Shown here one piece after another: positions 27,038 to 35,761 of a DNA stretch of 64,000 nt; within the stretch, counting starts at the first letter, position 1, and every line of letters starts with the position of its first letter. The translations under genes and the position numbers were made by a program. The stretch covers positions 248,001-312,000 of the forward strand of contig NZ_JAIVLK010000002.1 of assembly GCF_020524585.1 (NCBI RefSeq), written 5' to 3'. The notes beneath the pieces were generated by a model. It was not told the origin of the DNA and searched no databases. It saw nothing but the letters and a program-made list of their open reading frames with translations. Source of the stretch: Celeribacter naphthalenivorans. GTDB lineage: Bacteria; Pseudomonadota; Alphaproteobacteria; Rhodobacterales; Rhodobacteraceae.

Positions 27038-28026
27038 CTATGACAATGACGAAAAGCAAAACCATGACCCAGCCGAGCTTTGGCCAACAGATCAAGTCCA
27101 CGGTGTTCAACGAATTTTCGTGGATCTGGGGGGGCACGATTGCGCTCTTTATCCTCTGTAGCTTTGTCGCGCCCGGCGTTGTGCGCCCTGCAGCGATCAG
27201 TTCGATGTTGCCCTTTGCGGCGATCCTCGCGATCACGGCGGTCGGCATGACCATCGTGATCCAGCAACGCGGCCTCGATATGTCCCTGCCGGGGATGATG
27301 ACCATCGCCGGGCTGTTGTTTGCGCAGATCGGCTTTTCCACCGGATCGACGCTTTTGGCGGTGCCGCTGACCTTGGCCATCGCTTTGGGCATCGGCATCG
27401 TCAACGGGCTTTTGGTGGCGAAACTCAACATCACGCCGATCGTGACGACGCTGGCGACCAACGCCATCCTGATGGGCGCCGTGCGCGCCGTGTCGGGCGG
27501 CAGTCCGATGAGCGCGCCTGCCGAGTTGGCCGAGTTTTCGCATTCGAAACTCTTCGGCGTGCCGATGACGCTGATCCTCGCCCTGCTGTTTATCATCGTG
27601 ATCAGCATCGTGACCAAGCGCACCATTCCGGGCCGTCGTTTCGTCGCGGTGGGTGCCAATCCGGCGGCGGCGACGGCGGCGGGCATCCCGATCCTGCGCT
27701 ATCAGGTGGCGACCTATGCGATTGCGTCCTTGTGTTTCGCGGTCGCGGGCATGCTGTTCACCGGCTTCATCGGCTCGGCGTCCCAGACCGCGGGTGTCGA
27801 CTATCTTCTGCCCGCGATTGCGGCGGTGGTGGTCGGTGGCACGCCCTTCAACGGCGGGCGCGGCAGCGTGATCGCCAGTGGCGTGGCCGCTCTTTTCATG
27901 ACCCAACTTGGCCAGATGGTGCTCGCGCTTGGCGCGGGGACCTCCGTGCAACTCCTCGTGCAGGCTCTGGCCATTATCATTGCTGTCGCGGTGCGTCATA
28001 TCCCAGAGTACCTTGGGCGGCAATGA
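27034..28026 (+). CDS. Ribose/xylose-type ABC transporter permease
   Basis: This 330-residue RbsC-family membrane protein has about 8-10 hydrophobic segments and the conserved stretches GLDMSLPGMMTIAGLLFA and LPAIAAVVVGGTPFNGGRGS. Its ATG overlaps the fused ATPase-permease stop (ATGA). It pairs with the permease half of that fusion to form a heterodimeric channel. No binding protein is encoded next to it; the orphan binding protein at 13120-14220 is the best candidate partner. A strong terminator follows directly. Confidence 0.92.
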   Translation: MTMTMTKSKTMTQPSFGQQIKSTVFNEFSWIWGGTIALFILCSFVAPGVVRPAAISSMLPFAAILAITAVGMTIVIQQRGLDMSLPGMMTIAGLLFAQIGFSTGSTLLAVPLTLAIALGIGIVNGLLVAKLNITPIVTTLATNAILMGAVRAVSGGSPMSAPAELAEFSHSKLFGVPMTLILALLFIIVISIVTKRTIPGRRFVAVGANPAAATAAGIPILRYQVATYAIASLCFAVAGMLFTGFIGSASQTAGVDYLLPAIAAVVVGGTPFNGGRGSVIASGVAALFMTQLGQMVLALGAGTSVQLLVQALAIIIAVAVRHIPEYLGRQ

Positions 28027-28032
28027 GACCCC

Positions 28033-28069
28033 GGGCCGTCCGATCCCCCGGTCGGACGGCCCATTTTTT
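28033..28069 (+). terminator. Strong Rho-independent terminator after the ABC operon
   Basis: GGGCCGTCCGA and TCGGACGGCCC pair perfectly over 11 bp with an 8-nt loop and are followed by A-TTTTTT. It starts 6 bp after the permease stop. Confidence 0.92.
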
Positions 28070-28098
28070 CTAACATCGAGACCAAATGAGGTGCTTTC

Positions 28099-28770
28099 AT
28101 GATTACCGTAATGGGTCTGATCCAAACCGCGACCGATCTCTCCGAGACCAGCTATAGCGACAACGAAGAGGCCATGCGCCGCGGCGTTGGCGATCTGTCT
28201 CTGGGGGGCGTGTTCAACCGTGTCGTCGACAACAGCCAAAAGGGCATTTCTTATGCCCGTGGCGCTGTCGAGCTTGATGCGATCACACAGTTTTTCTTCA
28301 ACGATATTTCCGCCAGCATGACGGCGGCCTCGATGGGCAGTTTCAACCTGACCATGGGCCTGTCGGGACCGATGGTGGCGGAGATGCATTCACTTCTCTG
28401 TTTGCAAAACACCGTGGTCGCGCCGCCCGCGATGGGGCAGGGCCTCAAACGGATGTCGATCCTGCGCAAACGCCCGGATGTCTCGGCGGAATTCTTTCAG
28501 GAACAATGGTTCGAACTTCATGCCATTCTGGTCAAGCGCCTGCCGGGGCTGACCGGCTATCGTCAGAACCTCGTGCTCGACGGGCCGCGCTGCCCTGAGG
28601 GGCATATGATGGTCGATGGCATGGTCGAGCTTTGGTTCCCCGATGGCGAGACCATCGACAGCGCCTTTCAATCCGACATCGGCAACACGACGATGATGCA
28701 TGCCAAGGAGTTCATTGCGGAAATTTCAACCTTCCTCGTCGAGCCGCATTGTGTGAGAGGCCTGTCCTGA
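28099..28770 (+). CDS. EthD-domain protein, paralogue of the one at 4038-4730
   Basis: In this 223-residue protein the C-terminal half (about residues 113-218) is a clear EthD repeat: MSILRKRPDVSAEFFQEQ, LTGYRQNLVLDG, MVELWFPDGETIDSAF, HAKEFIAEIST. This parallels the second repeat of the protein at 4038-4730 block by block. The N-terminal half is strongly diverged and lacks a recognisable first repeat. It begins behind GAGGTGCTTTC, just after the ABC operon terminator, and is followed at 27 bp by a TauE-type exporter. The function is unknown; its recurrence beside transport and oxidoreductase genes suggests the same catabolic route as its paralogue. Confidence 0.8.
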   Translation: MITVMGLIQTATDLSETSYSDNEEAMRRGVGDLSLGGVFNRVVDNSQKGISYARGAVELDAITQFFFNDISASMTAASMGSFNLTMGLSGPMVAEMHSLLCLQNTVVAPPAMGQGLKRMSILRKRPDVSAEFFQEQWFELHAILVKRLPGLTGYRQNLVLDGPRCPEGHMMVDGMVELWFPDGETIDSAFQSDIGNTTMMHAKEFIAEISTFLVEPHCVRGLS

Positions 28771-28797
28771 CGCGGGTCGCGCGAGGACGTTGCAAAC

Positions 28798-29565
28798 ATG
28801 ACACCTGATCTGACATTTCTGATCGTTCTGGCGATCTCCGTGACTATTCTTGGCCTGTCCAAGGGCGGCTTTGCGGGCATCGGCATGGTCAGTACGCCTT
28901 TGGTTGCGGCCTTCAGTGACCCGTTGACAGCGGTGGCGCTGATGCTGCCGATCATGCTCGTGCAGGATGTGGTGGCGGTCTATCTCTACCGCTTCGAGTT
29001 TGACGCATCGATCCTCAAAAAGATGATCCCCGGCGGTGTCCTCGGCGTTTTGGCGGCCTATCTTTTGGCCTCATCCGTGCCCGAATGGGTGATCAAGGCG
29101 GCTTTGGGCGGCGTGGCTTTGTTGTTTTCGATCTGGCAGGCGGTGCTTTTGTCACGCGGGCTGCCGGAGATCCCGGCCAAGTCGCGCCACGACACGGCGC
29201 TTGGCGTCGCGGCAGGCGCCGCGGGCGGCTTCGCCAGCGCCATCGCGCACGCCGGTTCGCCGCCGTTTCAGATCTACGTCATGCCCAAACATCTGCGCAA
29301 AGAGATCTATGTCGGCACCAGCGTGATGTTCTTTGCCGCGCTCAATCTGATGAAACTGCCGAGTTTTGCCGCACTTGGGTTCTACAACCGCGAGACCGTG
29401 CATCTCAGCCTGTTCTTCATCCCGCTGGCCGTCGTCTCAAGCTGGGCCGGGTCGCGGCTGGTGCGCTATGTCGATCCGCGTGCCTTCAATCTGATCATCA
29501 CCCTGATCCTGTTCTTCGTCAGTTTTGTGCTGATCTGGCAGGCCTATATCGACGCCGCCGCCTGA
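28798..29565 (+). CDS. TauE/SafE-family membrane exporter/permease
   Basis: This 255-residue integral membrane protein has about eight hydrophobic helices in two repeat halves. The TauE/SafE family signature is near the N-terminus ([16 protein letters not shown]) and its counterpart in the second half is [20 protein letters not shown]. Family members export sulfite, sulfoacetate or other organic anions. It sits between the EthD gene and the luciferase-like monooxygenase and is probably co-transcribed with both. No sulfonate-metabolism genes are nearby, so the cargo is uncertain. Confidence 0.87.
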   Translation: MTPDLTFLIVLAISVTILGLSKGGFAGIGMVSTPLVAAFSDPLTAVALMLPIMLVQDVVAVYLYRFEFDASILKKMIPGGVLGVLAAYLLASSVPEWVIKAALGGVALLFSIWQAVLLSRGLPEIPAKSRHDTALGVAAGAAGGFASAIAHAGSPPFQIYVMPKHLRKEIYVGTSVMFFAALNLMKLPSFAALGFYNRETVHLSLFFIPLAVVSSWAGSRLVRYVDPRAFNLIITLILFFVSFVLIWQAYIDAAA

Positions 29566-29611
29566 TCCGGGCAGATTGCGCAGAGATTCTACGAACTTTA
29601 GGACATCCATT

Positions 29612-30601
29612 ATGAAACGCTATTCGCTCCTTGATCTTGCCCCCGTTGCCGAAGGCCATGGTGTCGATGAGGCGCTGGCCAATTGTGTCTCTCTGGCGGT
29701 GGCGGCGGAACAGGCCGGGTATCACCGCTATTGGGTGGCCGAGCATCACAATATGATCGGCATCGCCAGCTCCGCCACTGCCGTCTTGATCGGCCAGATT
29801 GCGGCGGCGACCAAGGAGATGCGGGTCGGTGCAGGTGGCATCATGTTGCCCAACCACGCGCCTCTGATGGTGGCGGAGCAATTCGGTACGCTCTCTTTGA
29901 TGCATAAGGGCCGGATCGATCTGGGCCTCGGCCGGGCGCCCGGCACGGATATGTCCACCGCGCGGGCGCTGCGCCGTCACATGCAACAGGGCGACACGTT
30001 TCCGCATGATGTGCAGGAGTTGATCGCCTATCTGGGCGATGTGCCAGAGGGCGCGCCGGTGCGGGCCATTCCGGGCATGGGCACCCATGTGCCGGTGTGG
30101 ATTTTGGGGTCGAGCCTCTACGGCGCGCAGCTTGCCGCGCATTTTGGCCTGCCTTACGCCTTTGCGTCGCATTTCGCGCCGGATATGTTGGAGGAGGCGC
30201 TGCACGTCTATCGGACCACATTCCAGCCGTCCGAGAACTTGGCCGAGCCCTATGCGGTGATGGCCGCCAGCGTCTGTGCCGCCGAGAGCGATGAGGAGGC
30301 GGCCTATCTGCGGACCTCACAGCTTCAGGCCTTCGCCAATATCGTCACCAACAACCGGGGCAAATTGCCAAAGCCTTCGCTCGAAGCGGTTGCCAACATG
30401 CCCTATCCGGTGCGCGCGCAGGTCGACCGGATGCTGAACTGTGCTGCGGTGGGCGGGCCTGAGACGCTTGTGACGCAAATCTCGGCATTGATCGCCCGGT
30501 ATCAGCCCGATGAGCTGATGGTGACGGGGATGATCCACGACCAGACCGCGCGCATCCGCTCTTTTGAGATCGCGGCAGAGGTCATGCGCGGGCTGGTCTA
30601 G
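29612..30601 (+). CDS. Luciferase-like (LLM class) flavin-dependent monooxygenase
   Basis: This 329-residue TIM-barrel protein belongs to the bacterial luciferase superfamily. It has [21 protein letters not shown] near the N-terminus and [14 protein letters not shown], typical of the YhbW/MsnO8-like subgroup that uses FMNH2 and O2. I choose [11 protein letters not shown] at 29612; a 12-residue upstream extension is not family-like. It follows the TauE gene by 46 bp. The substrate is not predictable from sequence. It faces a LysR gene with only 19 bp between their stops. Confidence 0.87.
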   Translation: MKRYSLLDLAPVAEGHGVDEALANCVSLAVAAEQAGYHRYWVAEHHNMIGIASSATAVLIGQIAAATKEMRVGAGGIMLPNHAPLMVAEQFGTLSLMHKGRIDLGLGRAPGTDMSTARALRRHMQQGDTFPHDVQELIAYLGDVPEGAPVRAIPGMGTHVPVWILGSSLYGAQLAAHFGLPYAFASHFAPDMLEEALHVYRTTFQPSENLAEPYAVMAASVCAAESDEEAAYLRTSQLQAFANIVTNNRGKLPKPSLEAVANMPYPVRAQVDRMLNCAAVGGPETLVTQISALIARYQPDELMVTGMIHDQTARIRSFEIAAEVMRGLV

Positions 30602-30620
30602 GCCTTCGCGGGGGGCGGGC

Positions 30621-31514
30621 TCACTGCAACAGAGGGTCGGCTTTGGCGATCCAGTCGATGAAGCTTTTGCTCGTGGCCGACATCGGGGTTTTCGCGGTGA
30701 CGAAATAGGAGGTGCCGAGATCGACCTCGCCCTCCGGCCACATCCGCAAAGACCCGTCGCGCAGCGCGCCATCGGCGATGGATTTCCAACCGAGCATAAG
30801 CCCCTGACCTGCCTGCACTGCCTGTGCGGCCTGCACGTAATTGTTAAAGCTTTGCCCCGACAGCCGCTCGCGGGAGAGACCTGTGGCGCGGAAATAATCT
30901 TCCCACCCGGCCCAATGGCTGTTGTGCGGGCTGCGCACATGGATAAGCGGCGCGCGGTCGAGGCCGATGCCTTCGGCTTGCAGGCGCTCCAGAAAGGCGG
31001 GGGCGGCCACCGGGCAGACACGTTCGTCAAAGAGCTTTTGCGTGACGCCCTCGCGCCAGCCGCCGGTGCCGTAGCGGATCGCGATGTCGATGCCGGGGGC
31101 AAGGTGGGGCAGGTCGGTCGCGGGCGCCTGCACGTTGACGGTGATCTCGGGGAAGCGGGCGTAGAAATCCGGCAGGCGCGGCATCAGCCAATAGGTTGCC
31201 ATGCCCAGCGTGCAGGAAATGGTGATCTGATTTCCGGCCTGTCCGGTGAGGCTGCGGATGTCCTCAAGCGCCGACGAGATTTGCCCAAGACCGTCGCGCA
31301 CCGCACGGGCGAGAATCTCCCCGGCCTCGGTCAGACCCGCCGGACGGCGCGTGCGATCGATCAGCGGCGCGCCGACATGGGATTCGAGCGCCTTGAGCGC
31401 CTGGCTCACCGCCGGTTGCGTGACGTTCAGTAGGGTGGCGGCCTGTTGCATCGAGCCGTGACGCGCGACGGCTTCGAAGGTGGTCAACAGACGGAGCGGG
31501 GGGAGGCGGTCCAT
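30621..31514 (-). CDS. LysR-family regulator (GcvA-like)
   Basis: This 297-residue LysR protein has its HTH at residues 6-65 (LRLLTTFEAVARHGSMQQAA, VTQPAVSQALKALESHVG) and a C-terminal effector domain with the GcvA-like phrase GIDIAIRYGTGGWREG. It is divergent from the butyrobetaine-type dioxygenase across a 118-bp AT-rich gap containing a near-palindrome, the usual arrangement for a LysR regulator and its target. The likely inducer is a quaternary ammonium compound, by inference from the target genes. Confidence 0.9.
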   Translation of the reverse strand: MDRLPPLRLLTTFEAVARHGSMQQAATLLNVTQPAVSQALKALESHVGAPLIDRTRRPAGLTEAGEILARAVRDGLGQISSALEDIRSLTGQAGNQITISCTLGMATYWLMPRLPDFYARFPEITVNVQAPATDLPHLAPGIDIAIRYGTGGWREGVTQKLFDERVCPVAAPAFLERLQAEGIGLDRAPLIHVRSPHNSHWAGWEDYFRATGLSRERLSGQSFNNYVQAAQAVQAGQGLMLGWKSIADGALRDGSLRMWPEGEVDLGTSYFVTAKTPMSATSKSFIDWIAKADPLLQ

Positions 31515-31528
31515 ATCATTACCATTTG

Positions 31529-31544
31529 CTTATATTAAATTAAG
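31529..31544. promoter_or_regulatory. LysR-type site candidate before the dioxygenase
   Basis: CTTATATTAAATTAAG is an imperfect palindrome (CTTA-N2-TTAA-N2-TAAG) in the short divergent gap. Its T-N11-A spacing fits the LysR-box pattern. It is close to the lysR start, consistent with autoregulation as well as dioxygenase control. Confidence 0.45.
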
Positions 31545-31632
31545 ACTAAACGCGCTGTTCGGATTTGAAAAGCCGTGAGATGGTTCGGGTCAGAAATCCT
31601 CCCCAATCCACTCAAAAACGCTGAGAAATCAC

Positions 31633-32772
31633 ATGAATGTCATGAACGCACCCATCGCCGCCCCGGTTCTCAAAGAGCAGGGTCTGGATGTCATCCTGTC
31701 CGACGGTCAGCCGCATTACTTTAACTACTACTGGCTGCGCGACAATTGCCCCAGCTCGTTCAGCAGCGCCACCCGCGAGCGCAGCTTTGACATTTTTCAC
31801 CTCGTAGACGCACCGACGCCCAAGGCCGCCGAGATCGTCGGCGATGCGCTTGAGATCGTCTGGTCTGGCGAAGATCACGTCACGCTGTTCCCGCTGAGCT
31901 GGCTTGAGACCTACGCCACCGCAGGCCCGCGCAACGACCCGGCGGATCTGCCGCGCGAGGCCTGGTATGGCGATCACTTCCCGGAGGTGCCGCGCTTTAG
32001 CCAGCCGGAGCTGATGGCCGACCCGGAGGTGCGCCGCAAATGGATCGAGGCAATGCTGGTCGAAGGTTTTGTGATCCTCACCGACATGCCAGACAGCAAC
32101 GAGGCGCTGACGGAAACCGCCAGCCTGATCGGTCAGGTGCGCCCGACCTTCTTTGGCGATTATTTCGACGTGAAAACCTATATCAATCCGACCAACACGG
32201 CCTATACCTCCGCCGCGCTGGAGTTGCACACCGACACGCCGGCGGAGGAACATGCGCCGGGGGTTCAATTCCTGCATTGCCGCGCCAATACGGTGCAGGG
32301 CGGCGAGAGCCTCTATGCCGATGGTGTCGCCGTGGCCAATGACTTCCGTCAACGTGACCCCGAGGGGTTCAAGCTGCTCTCCGAGGTTTCCGTGCCGTTC
32401 TATTGCGAGCATGACGATTACGACATGCGGTCGCGTCAGACGGTGATCGAGCTGGATCAGCATGGCGAGGTGTCGGGCCTGACGATCAGCCAGCACATGC
32501 TCGACATCATCGATCTCGATCAGGAGTTGCTCGACCGTTACTACCCGGCCTTCTGCCGGTTTGGGCGGATGTTGCAGGAAGAGAAATACATGATGCGCTT
32601 TCTGATGAAAGCGGGCGAATGCATGGTGTTCGACAACCACCGCATCGTGCACGGGCGCGCGGCCTATTCGGCGACCAGCGGCGACCGCTATCTGCGCGGC
32701 TGCTACACGGATCGCGCCGAGATGCGCTCGACCTATCGCGCGCTCGTCAGCGAAGGGCGGTTCAAGGCATGA
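31633..32772 (+). CDS. Gamma-butyrobetaine hydroxylase-type 2-oxoglutarate/Fe(II) dioxygenase
   Basis: This 379-residue protein has the two-domain layout of gamma-butyrobetaine and trimethyllysine hydroxylases. The N-terminal domain (about residues 1-105) contains YYWLRDNCPSSFSSATRE, where family members normally have three Cys and a His binding zinc; only one Cys remains here. The TauD-like catalytic domain has Fe ligands His and Asp in LELHTDTPAEEH, the distal His in FDNHRIVHGRAAY, and the 2-oxoglutarate Arg in RYLRGCYTD. It probably hydroxylates a quaternary amine acid, with carnitine as the expected product if gamma-butyrobetaine is the substrate. Its stop overlaps the class II aldolase start, which is unusual for this family. 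Confidence 0.87.
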   Translation: MNVMNAPIAAPVLKEQGLDVILSDGQPHYFNYYWLRDNCPSSFSSATRERSFDIFHLVDAPTPKAAEIVGDALEIVWSGEDHVTLFPLSWLETYATAGPRNDPADLPREAWYGDHFPEVPRFSQPELMADPEVRRKWIEAMLVEGFVILTDMPDSNEALTETASLIGQVRPTFFGDYFDVKTYINPTNTAYTSAALELHTDTPAEEHAPGVQFLHCRANTVQGGESLYADGVAVANDFRQRDPEGFKLLSEVSVPFYCEHDDYDMRSRQTVIELDQHGEVSGLTISQHMLDIIDLDQELLDRYYPAFCRFGRMLQEEKYMMRFLMKAGECMVFDNHRIVHGRAAYSATSGDRYLRGCYTDRAEMRSTYRALVSEGRFKA

Positions 32773-33509
32773 ACACCCACGTTTCCCCCGATCAGACCCT
32801 CGTCGATCCTGTCGCTTTGCGGCAGGATCTGGCGGATGCCTTTCGGATTTGCCACCAGCTGGGCTGGAGTGAATCCGTCGGAAATCATTTCAGCGCGGCT
32901 GTGTCCGACGACGGGGCGCGGTTCCTATTGAACCCGCGCTGGCAGCATTTCGCGACGATCCGCCCCGAGGACCTTTTGCTGCTCGACAGCAACGACGAGA
33001 CGGTGCTCGACGGGCCGAATGCGCCCGATGCCTCGGCCTGGTGCGTCCATGGCACGTTGCACCGGCGCAAACCGGAGGCGAAGGTCCTGTTGCACTGCCA
33101 TTCGCCCTATGCCACCGCATTGGCTTGTCTCAAGGACCCCACCGTCGTGCCCATCGACAACAACACCGCGCGGTTCTACGGGCGCACGGCCTATGACCTC
33201 GATTTCGGCGGCATCGCCGATGCGGAGGAAGAGGGCGAGCGTCTGGCGGAGAGCCTTGGCGACAAATCGGTTCTGGTGATGGGCAACCATGGGGTGACCA
33301 TCGTCGGCGACAGCGTGGCGGATGCTTTCGAGGACCTGTATTTCTTTGAAAAAGCCGCGCAGACGCTCATTCTGGCGCGCTCAACCGGGCAACCTTTGGC
33401 GGTGCTTTCGGACGCGGTGGCGCAGAACACCGCCGACGGCTGGATCGCCTATCGCGGCATGGCGCAACGCCATTTCGAATATCTGAGATCGCAACTTCCG
33501 CGGCTTTAG
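32769..33509 (+). CDS. Class II aldolase/adducin-family protein coupled to the dioxygenase
   Basis: This 246-residue protein has the class II aldolase fold. Zn-binding His candidates are HCHSP (VLLHCHSPYATALACL) and NHG (VLVMGNHGVTIVGDSV), and a GNHFSAAVSDDG stretch near the N-terminus is typical of the adducin-like subgroup. The ATG overlaps the dioxygenase stop, so the two are translated together. Such proteins cleave or epimerise beta-hydroxy compounds. Retro-aldol cleavage of a hydroxylated product of the dioxygenase is the obvious idea, but it is untested. A second class II aldolase lies at 45016-45750. Confidence 0.87.
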   Translation: MNTHVSPDQTLVDPVALRQDLADAFRICHQLGWSESVGNHFSAAVSDDGARFLLNPRWQHFATIRPEDLLLLDSNDETVLDGPNAPDASAWCVHGTLHRRKPEAKVLLHCHSPYATALACLKDPTVVPIDNNTARFYGRTAYDLDFGGIADAEEEGERLAESLGDKSVLVMGNHGVTIVGDSVADAFEDLYFFEKAAQTLILARSTGQPLAVLSDAVAQNTADGWIAYRGMAQRHFEYLRSQLPRL

Positions 33510-33559
33510 TCCCTCTGCGGTCACTGTCTTAAAGTCAGATGTTTTGATCTCGATAGACT

Positions 33560-33594
33560 GCCCCCGATGCGCTATGCCTCGGGGGCGTCTTTTT
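33560..33594 (+). terminator. Rho-independent terminator after the dioxygenase-aldolase pair
   Basis: GCCCCCGA and TCGGGGGC pair perfectly over 8 bp with an 11-nt loop, followed by GTC-TTTTT. The hairpin contains the only ATG (33567) in frame upstream of the next lysR gene, so that ATG is a poor start candidate. Confidence 0.85.
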
Positions 33595-33611
33595 ATGTCA
33601 GGAGAGCTGCC

Positions 33612-34520
33612 ATCAAACGTTTTCCCTCTATTCAGGCGCTGCGCGTCCTTGAGAGCGTCGTGCGCAATGGCGCGCTGTGGCGTGCGGCCTCTGAGCTCAA
33701 TGTCACCCGCAGCGCGGTCAGCCATCAGCTTCGGCTCATGGAACGCGATCTGGGATTCAAGATCGTCGAACGCAGCGGCAACCGCACCGAGATCACGCCG
33801 CGGGCGCGCGCCTATGCCGAGGATGTGCGCCGGGCGCTCAACATCATCGCAAGCTCGACCGCGCGGGTGTCGCAAGACCGGTTGAACGGGCGGCTGTCGG
33901 TGAGCGCGCCGCCGGGCTTTGCCGCCGCGTGGCTCTGCCTCAACATGGGGGATTTTCTGGCCGCGAACCCGGAAGTCATCCTCAATGTCGTCAGCAGTCA
34001 TCAGCTTGCGGATACCAGCAACCCGGAGGTCGATACATTCATCACCTTCGGCCATGAACCGCGCGCCCATGTGGTGGCGGAGCCTTTGTTGTCGGTCGAA
34101 TTCACGCCGCTGTGCAGCCCGGCCTATCTCAGCCGGTACAAGAATTTCAACGATCCGCACATCCTCAAACGGGCAACGCTTTTGCACATGAATGACTTCA
34201 CCGATTGGGAAAACTGGATGCAAATGTCGGGCATGCCGATGGAAAATGCGCATCGTGGCATTTGCTATTCTGACATGAACATCGTGCATACGGCGGTGAT
34301 CGCGGGCGAAGGAATCGCGATTGGCGATACGGTGCTTTGGGCGTCGGATTTGCGTGAAGGGCGGTTGATGCGACCCTTTGCACAAACTTTGCACTCTGAT
34401 ACCGGCTATTTCCTCTGTACGCCGGAGGAAAATCTCGAAAATCCACTCGTGGTTGAATTCCATAACTGGTTGAAAACACGTCTGGAAGTGAGCCGTATTG
34501 GTCTGGATTTTAGGTCGTGA
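33612..34520 (+). CDS. LysR-family regulator with an apparent ATC start codon
   Basis: The HTH domain begins (I/M)KRFPSIQALRVLESVVRNG and continues VTRSAVSHQLRLMERDLG, then a substrate domain to residue 302. Homologues of this GcvA-like type normally start MKRFPSIQALR. Here the codon at that point is ATC (33612), with AGGAG ending 7 nt before it, which is ideal spacing. The only in-frame ATG upstream (33567) lies inside a terminator hairpin and adds 15 unrelated residues. So I read ATC as the start; a sequencing error (G to C) is the alternative. The gene precedes the Pot-type ABC operon, a probable target. Confidence 0.85.
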   Translation: MKRFPSIQALRVLESVVRNGALWRAASELNVTRSAVSHQLRLMERDLGFKIVERSGNRTEITPRARAYAEDVRRALNIIASSTARVSQDRLNGRLSVSAPPGFAAAWLCLNMGDFLAANPEVILNVVSSHQLADTSNPEVDTFITFGHEPRAHVVAEPLLSVEFTPLCSPAYLSRYKNFNDPHILKRATLLHMNDFTDWENWMQMSGMPMENAHRGICYSDMNIVHTAVIAGEGIAIGDTVLWASDLREGRLMRPFAQTLHSDTGYFLCTPEENLENPLVVEFHNWLKTRLEVSRIGLDFRS

Positions 34521-34538
34521 CAAATTTTGTTTGTCACG
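34516..34538. promoter_or_regulatory. Perfect 9-bp inverted repeat over the lysR stop, before the ABC operon
   Basis: CGTGACAAA and TTTGTCACG are separated by 5 nt. The repeat spans the lysR stop codon and sits 84 bp before the ATPase gene start. It could be a regulator-binding site (TGACA/TGTCA half-sites) or an RNA hairpin; there is no T-run downstream, so a terminator is less likely. The stretch 34539-34622 shows no other clear signal. Confidence 0.5.
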
Positions 34539-34622
34539 CGGAACAAGAAGTTTCATTTGCAGTTTGGCAAAGCGCCTCGCACCCTCAGAGCATAACGCAC
34601 AGACTGAGAAAGCGAGACGATT

Positions 34623-35657
34623 GTGGCAAACACAACGCAGATCGAAGCCCATTCCGTCGGAAAAATGTTCGGGGATTTCCACGCCTTACGTGACGTGTCC
34701 CTGGACATCAAAGAGGGCGAATTCCTCTCTCTTCTTGGGCCATCAGGCTCAGGCAAAACCACCTTCCTGACGATGCTCGGCGGTTATCAGAACCTGACCT
34801 CGGGCAAGCTGCTCCTTGAAGGGCAGGACATGACCAATTGGTCGGCCAAGCAACGCGGCTTTGGCATGGTGTTTCAGGGCTACGCCTTGTTCCCGCATCT
34901 GAGCGTGGCCGAAAACATCGCCTTTCCGCTCAAGGTCAAGAAATGGTCCAAGGCACAGATGTCGGCGCGCGTCGATCAGATGATCGAGATGGTCGGCCTG
35001 TCGGGGCATGCGCATAAGAAACCCAAGGCGCTTTCCGGAGGTCAGCAGCAAAGGGTCGCTCTGGCCCGCGCGCTGGCCTACGAGCCGAAGGTTCTGTTGC
35101 TCGATGAGCCGTTTTCGGCGCTCGACAAGAACCTGCGCGGCCAGATGCAAGAAGAGCTGCGGCGGCTGCACAGGGATCTCGGCACGACCTTTGTCTTTGT
35201 GACCCACGACCAAGAAGAGGCGCTGGCACTCTCGACCCATGTGGCGATCTTCAACCAAGGCGCGCTGCAACAGATCGGCACGCCGAGTGAGGTCTATGAA
35301 CACCCCGCGAACCGCTTCACGGCGGAATTCTTGGGCGACATCAATATCATGTCGCTGGACGCCGAAAAGGGCGGGGTTGCCGGGACAAAGATCGACCTGC
35401 CGACCAATGCGTCGGCCTTCGATCATATCGCGCTGCGTCCCGAACACATGCGCCTTGCGGGCGAGACGGACGTGAATAAGCTCCCGGTGACGGTGCGCGA
35501 CATGGTCTATCTCGGCTCGAAATCCCGTCTCGTGCTTGAGACCAAAGCGGGCGAAGAGTTGATGTTCTACATCGACAACGGCCCCGGCCTGCCGCCTCCC
35601 GATCTGGGCGCGGGGCTGCACGTCGCATGGGACACCGGCGACAGTTTCGCGCTCTGA
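34623..35657 (+). CDS. ABC transporter ATP-binding protein, Pot/quaternary-amine type
   Basis: This 344-residue ATPase has Walker A GPSGSGKT, signature LSGGQQQRVALARAL, Walker B VLLLDEPFSALD and the H-loop FVTHDQEEAL, followed by a C-terminal TOBE-like domain from about residue 235. It starts at a GTG (34623) giving MANTTQIEAHSVG; the ribosome-binding site is weak. It belongs with the following binding protein and two permeases, a PotABCD-type importer. The neighbouring catabolic genes suggest uptake of carnitine, gamma-butyrobetaine or a related betaine rather than polyamine. Confidence 0.92.
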   Translation: MANTTQIEAHSVGKMFGDFHALRDVSLDIKEGEFLSLLGPSGSGKTTFLTMLGGYQNLTSGKLLLEGQDMTNWSAKQRGFGMVFQGYALFPHLSVAENIAFPLKVKKWSKAQMSARVDQMIEMVGLSGHAHKKPKALSGGQQQRVALARALAYEPKVLLLDEPFSALDKNLRGQMQEELRRLHRDLGTTFVFVTHDQEEALALSTHVAIFNQGALQQIGTPSEVYEHPANRFTAEFLGDINIMSLDAEKGGVAGTKIDLPTNASAFDHIALRPEHMRLAGETDVNKLPVTVRDMVYLGSKSRLVLETKAGEELMFYIDNGPGLPPPDLGAGLHVAWDTGDSFAL

Positions 35658-35761
35658 CATTCCCTATCGCAACGCATCTTCAAGGGCCGCCACACGGGCG
35701 CTCGACAGAGAAGCTCTGCGCAAAACTACAACAATTCCAACACCAACCAACAGGTGAGACA

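Noticed and set aside
28798-29565. Sulfonate metabolism suggested by the TauE/SafE exporter and LLM monooxygenase
   Set aside because: No sulfonate uptake, desulfonation or sulfite oxidation genes accompany them; both families have many other substrates.
33567-33611. ATG at 33567 as the start of the second LysR gene
   Set aside because: It lies inside the terminator hairpin at 33560-33594, and the added 15 residues do not resemble LysR N-termini.
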